A DNA stretch of 6,313 bases from Eubacteriales bacterium. GTDB lineage: Bacteria > Bacillota > Clostridia > Christensenellales > SZUA-584. The translations under genes and the position numbers were made by a program. The notes below the pieces were generated by a model. It searched no databases and was not told the DNA's origin. It was given only the letters and a program-made list of their open reading frames with translations. The stretch lies in assembly GCA_028711205.1 (NCBI GenBank), contig JAQTSP010000153.1:1-6313 (forward strand). Direction: 5' to 3'. This document shows positions 5,381-6,313 of the stretch, in pieces; positions within the stretch are counted from its first letter, which is position 1, and each line of letters starts with the position of its first letter.

Positions 5381-6313
5381 CTAAATACTCCAGTTGCGTA
5401 TATCTGATTTTTCGTCATCAGACAAGAGCTTCCATCTTGCATCATCGTCAACACAACAATATCTACATAATTCTTGCGGTTGGTTCATTAGCCTTCTTAT
5501 TTTTTCAGCAGACAGTTCAGTGGCAAATAAATCAATGGTTCCGCTTTCTTTGATATCCAGTTTAAAGTAATCTCTTAAATGCGGTATGGCAAACGGGACA
5601 TAACAAACAGCAATTCTGTTTTCCTTCATATTTACGCAGTTAAATTTCATTTTACATTTTTTAAATGCGGTGTTTCTGTCAGACTCACCTTTTGCATCAT
5701 ATAATTTATAAAAAACCTCTTTTTCCTTTGTGATATAATGTTTTATTTTATTATGATTCAAGAATTCATTGATTTCGTCAATTTTAGAATTCAGTACAGG
5801 ATATAAAGCGATATCCAGAGTTATATTATTTTCATGCAGGGTATTAATAAGCTCATCACTCATGCCCATTATTAACGTACCATTTGTAACGATTTCAATA
5901 TTAGAGAATGGATAAATATCTCTGACCAGCTTGCAATAGCGGCCTATATCTTTATTGAGCAACGGTTCTCCGCCGATAAGTCTGAATACGACAACTTGAT
6001 TGAAATATTTTTTTAACTGAAATAAAGAAGCCTTGGTTTTATCATAATCCATAAAAACAGGATGTTTAACAAGGCCGGCAAACATTGAACAGTTAGCGCA
6101 GCTCATATTACAATGCTCCACGATATGAAGCACTAATAATTCCAAATCAGTTCTTTCGTTATATTGACATATCAATCCACGCCTTTGCTCTTCAGATAAT
6201 TCCGCATCCTCGAATATCCCAAGAGGCGCATAAAGAACATCTTCTTCCCTTACTCCGTGATCAATTAATGACAAGAAAATACCCGTATGTGTATTGATAC
6301 CCTTTAAACATGG
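5381..6313 (-). CDS. Radical SAM protein, 5' end beyond window
   Basis: The frame is open from the window edge (6313) to the TAG at 5383-5381, giving 310 residues. A TTG at 6274 is a possible start but has no ribosome site, and the upstream codons read as coding, so the true start is probably outside. Numbering from that TTG, the radical SAM cluster motif CxxxCxxC is Cys55, Cys59, Cys62 (HCNMSCANCSMF), followed by GGEPLLN (101-107) and VTNGTL (129-134), both usual for S-adenosylmethionine binding. A second set of cysteines (207, 213, 224, 270, 273, 274) resembles a SPASM or twitch auxiliary-cluster domain, with fewer cysteines than a full SPASM. Such enzymes modify peptides, sugars or small molecules; the substrate is unknown. 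The N-terminal part before the cluster may be the end of another domain. The gene is strikingly AT-rich compared with the rest of the window. capA follows on the same strand after 235 bases, with no terminator seen between them. Confidence 0.88.
   Translation of the reverse strand, partial: PCLKGINTHTGIFLSLIDHGVREEDVLYAPLGIFEDAELSEEQRRGLICQYNERTDLELLVLHIVEHCNMSCANCSMFAGLVKHPVFMDYDKTKASLFQLKKYFNQVVVFRLIGGEPLLNKDIGRYCKLVRDIYPFSNIEIVTNGTLIMGMSDELINTLHENNITLDIALYPVLNSKIDEINEFLNHNKIKHYITKEKEVFYKLYDAKGESDRNTAFKKCKMKFNCVNMKENRIAVCYVPFAIPHLRDYFKLDIKESGTIDLFATELSAEKIRRLMNQPQELCRYCCVDDDARWKLLSDDEKSDIRNWSI

Overview
The window looks like chromosomal DNA from an anaerobic Gram-positive bacterium of the Clostridia (Bacillota). 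The evidence is a class B sortase, two short signal-peptide lipoproteins, a short-form malic enzyme, SD-type ribosome sites (GGAGG, AAGGAG), a TTG start, and protein families typical of clostridial genomes. No taxon more precise than that can be supported from the sequence. No rRNA, tRNA, CRISPR array, phage gene or transposase is visible.

Layout. The left part (1-2437) reads on the + strand. It holds the 3' end of a membrane-anchored hypothetical protein (1-348), a transglutaminase-like lipoprotein (377-1312) closed by a good intrinsic terminator (1374-1402), a 306-base gap with a two-unit hairpin repeat (1515-1593), and a class B sortase (best start TTG at 1619, end 2437). The right part reads on the - strand. 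In transcription order it holds a radical SAM enzyme whose 5' end lies outside the window (6313-5381), a CapA-family lipoprotein (5145-3808) with a strong predicted promoter, and a malic enzyme (3659-2487). The two halves converge on a hairpin at 2446-2472 that is a good terminator for the - strand.

How the genes relate. Three products act at the cell surface: the transglutaminase-like lipoprotein, the sortase and the CapA-like lipoprotein. No sortase substrate with a sorting signal lies in the window, so the sortase target must be encoded elsewhere. Malic enzyme is a central-metabolism gene (malate to pyruvate) that merely shares strand and perhaps readthrough with capA. The radical SAM gene is much more AT-rich than the rest and may belong to a cluster beyond the right edge.

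Most of the window is ordinary chromosomal gene content. The one element no standard family explains is the tandem hairpin repeat upstream of the sortase, whose two arms change length together between the two units. I see no convincing new multi-gene system.
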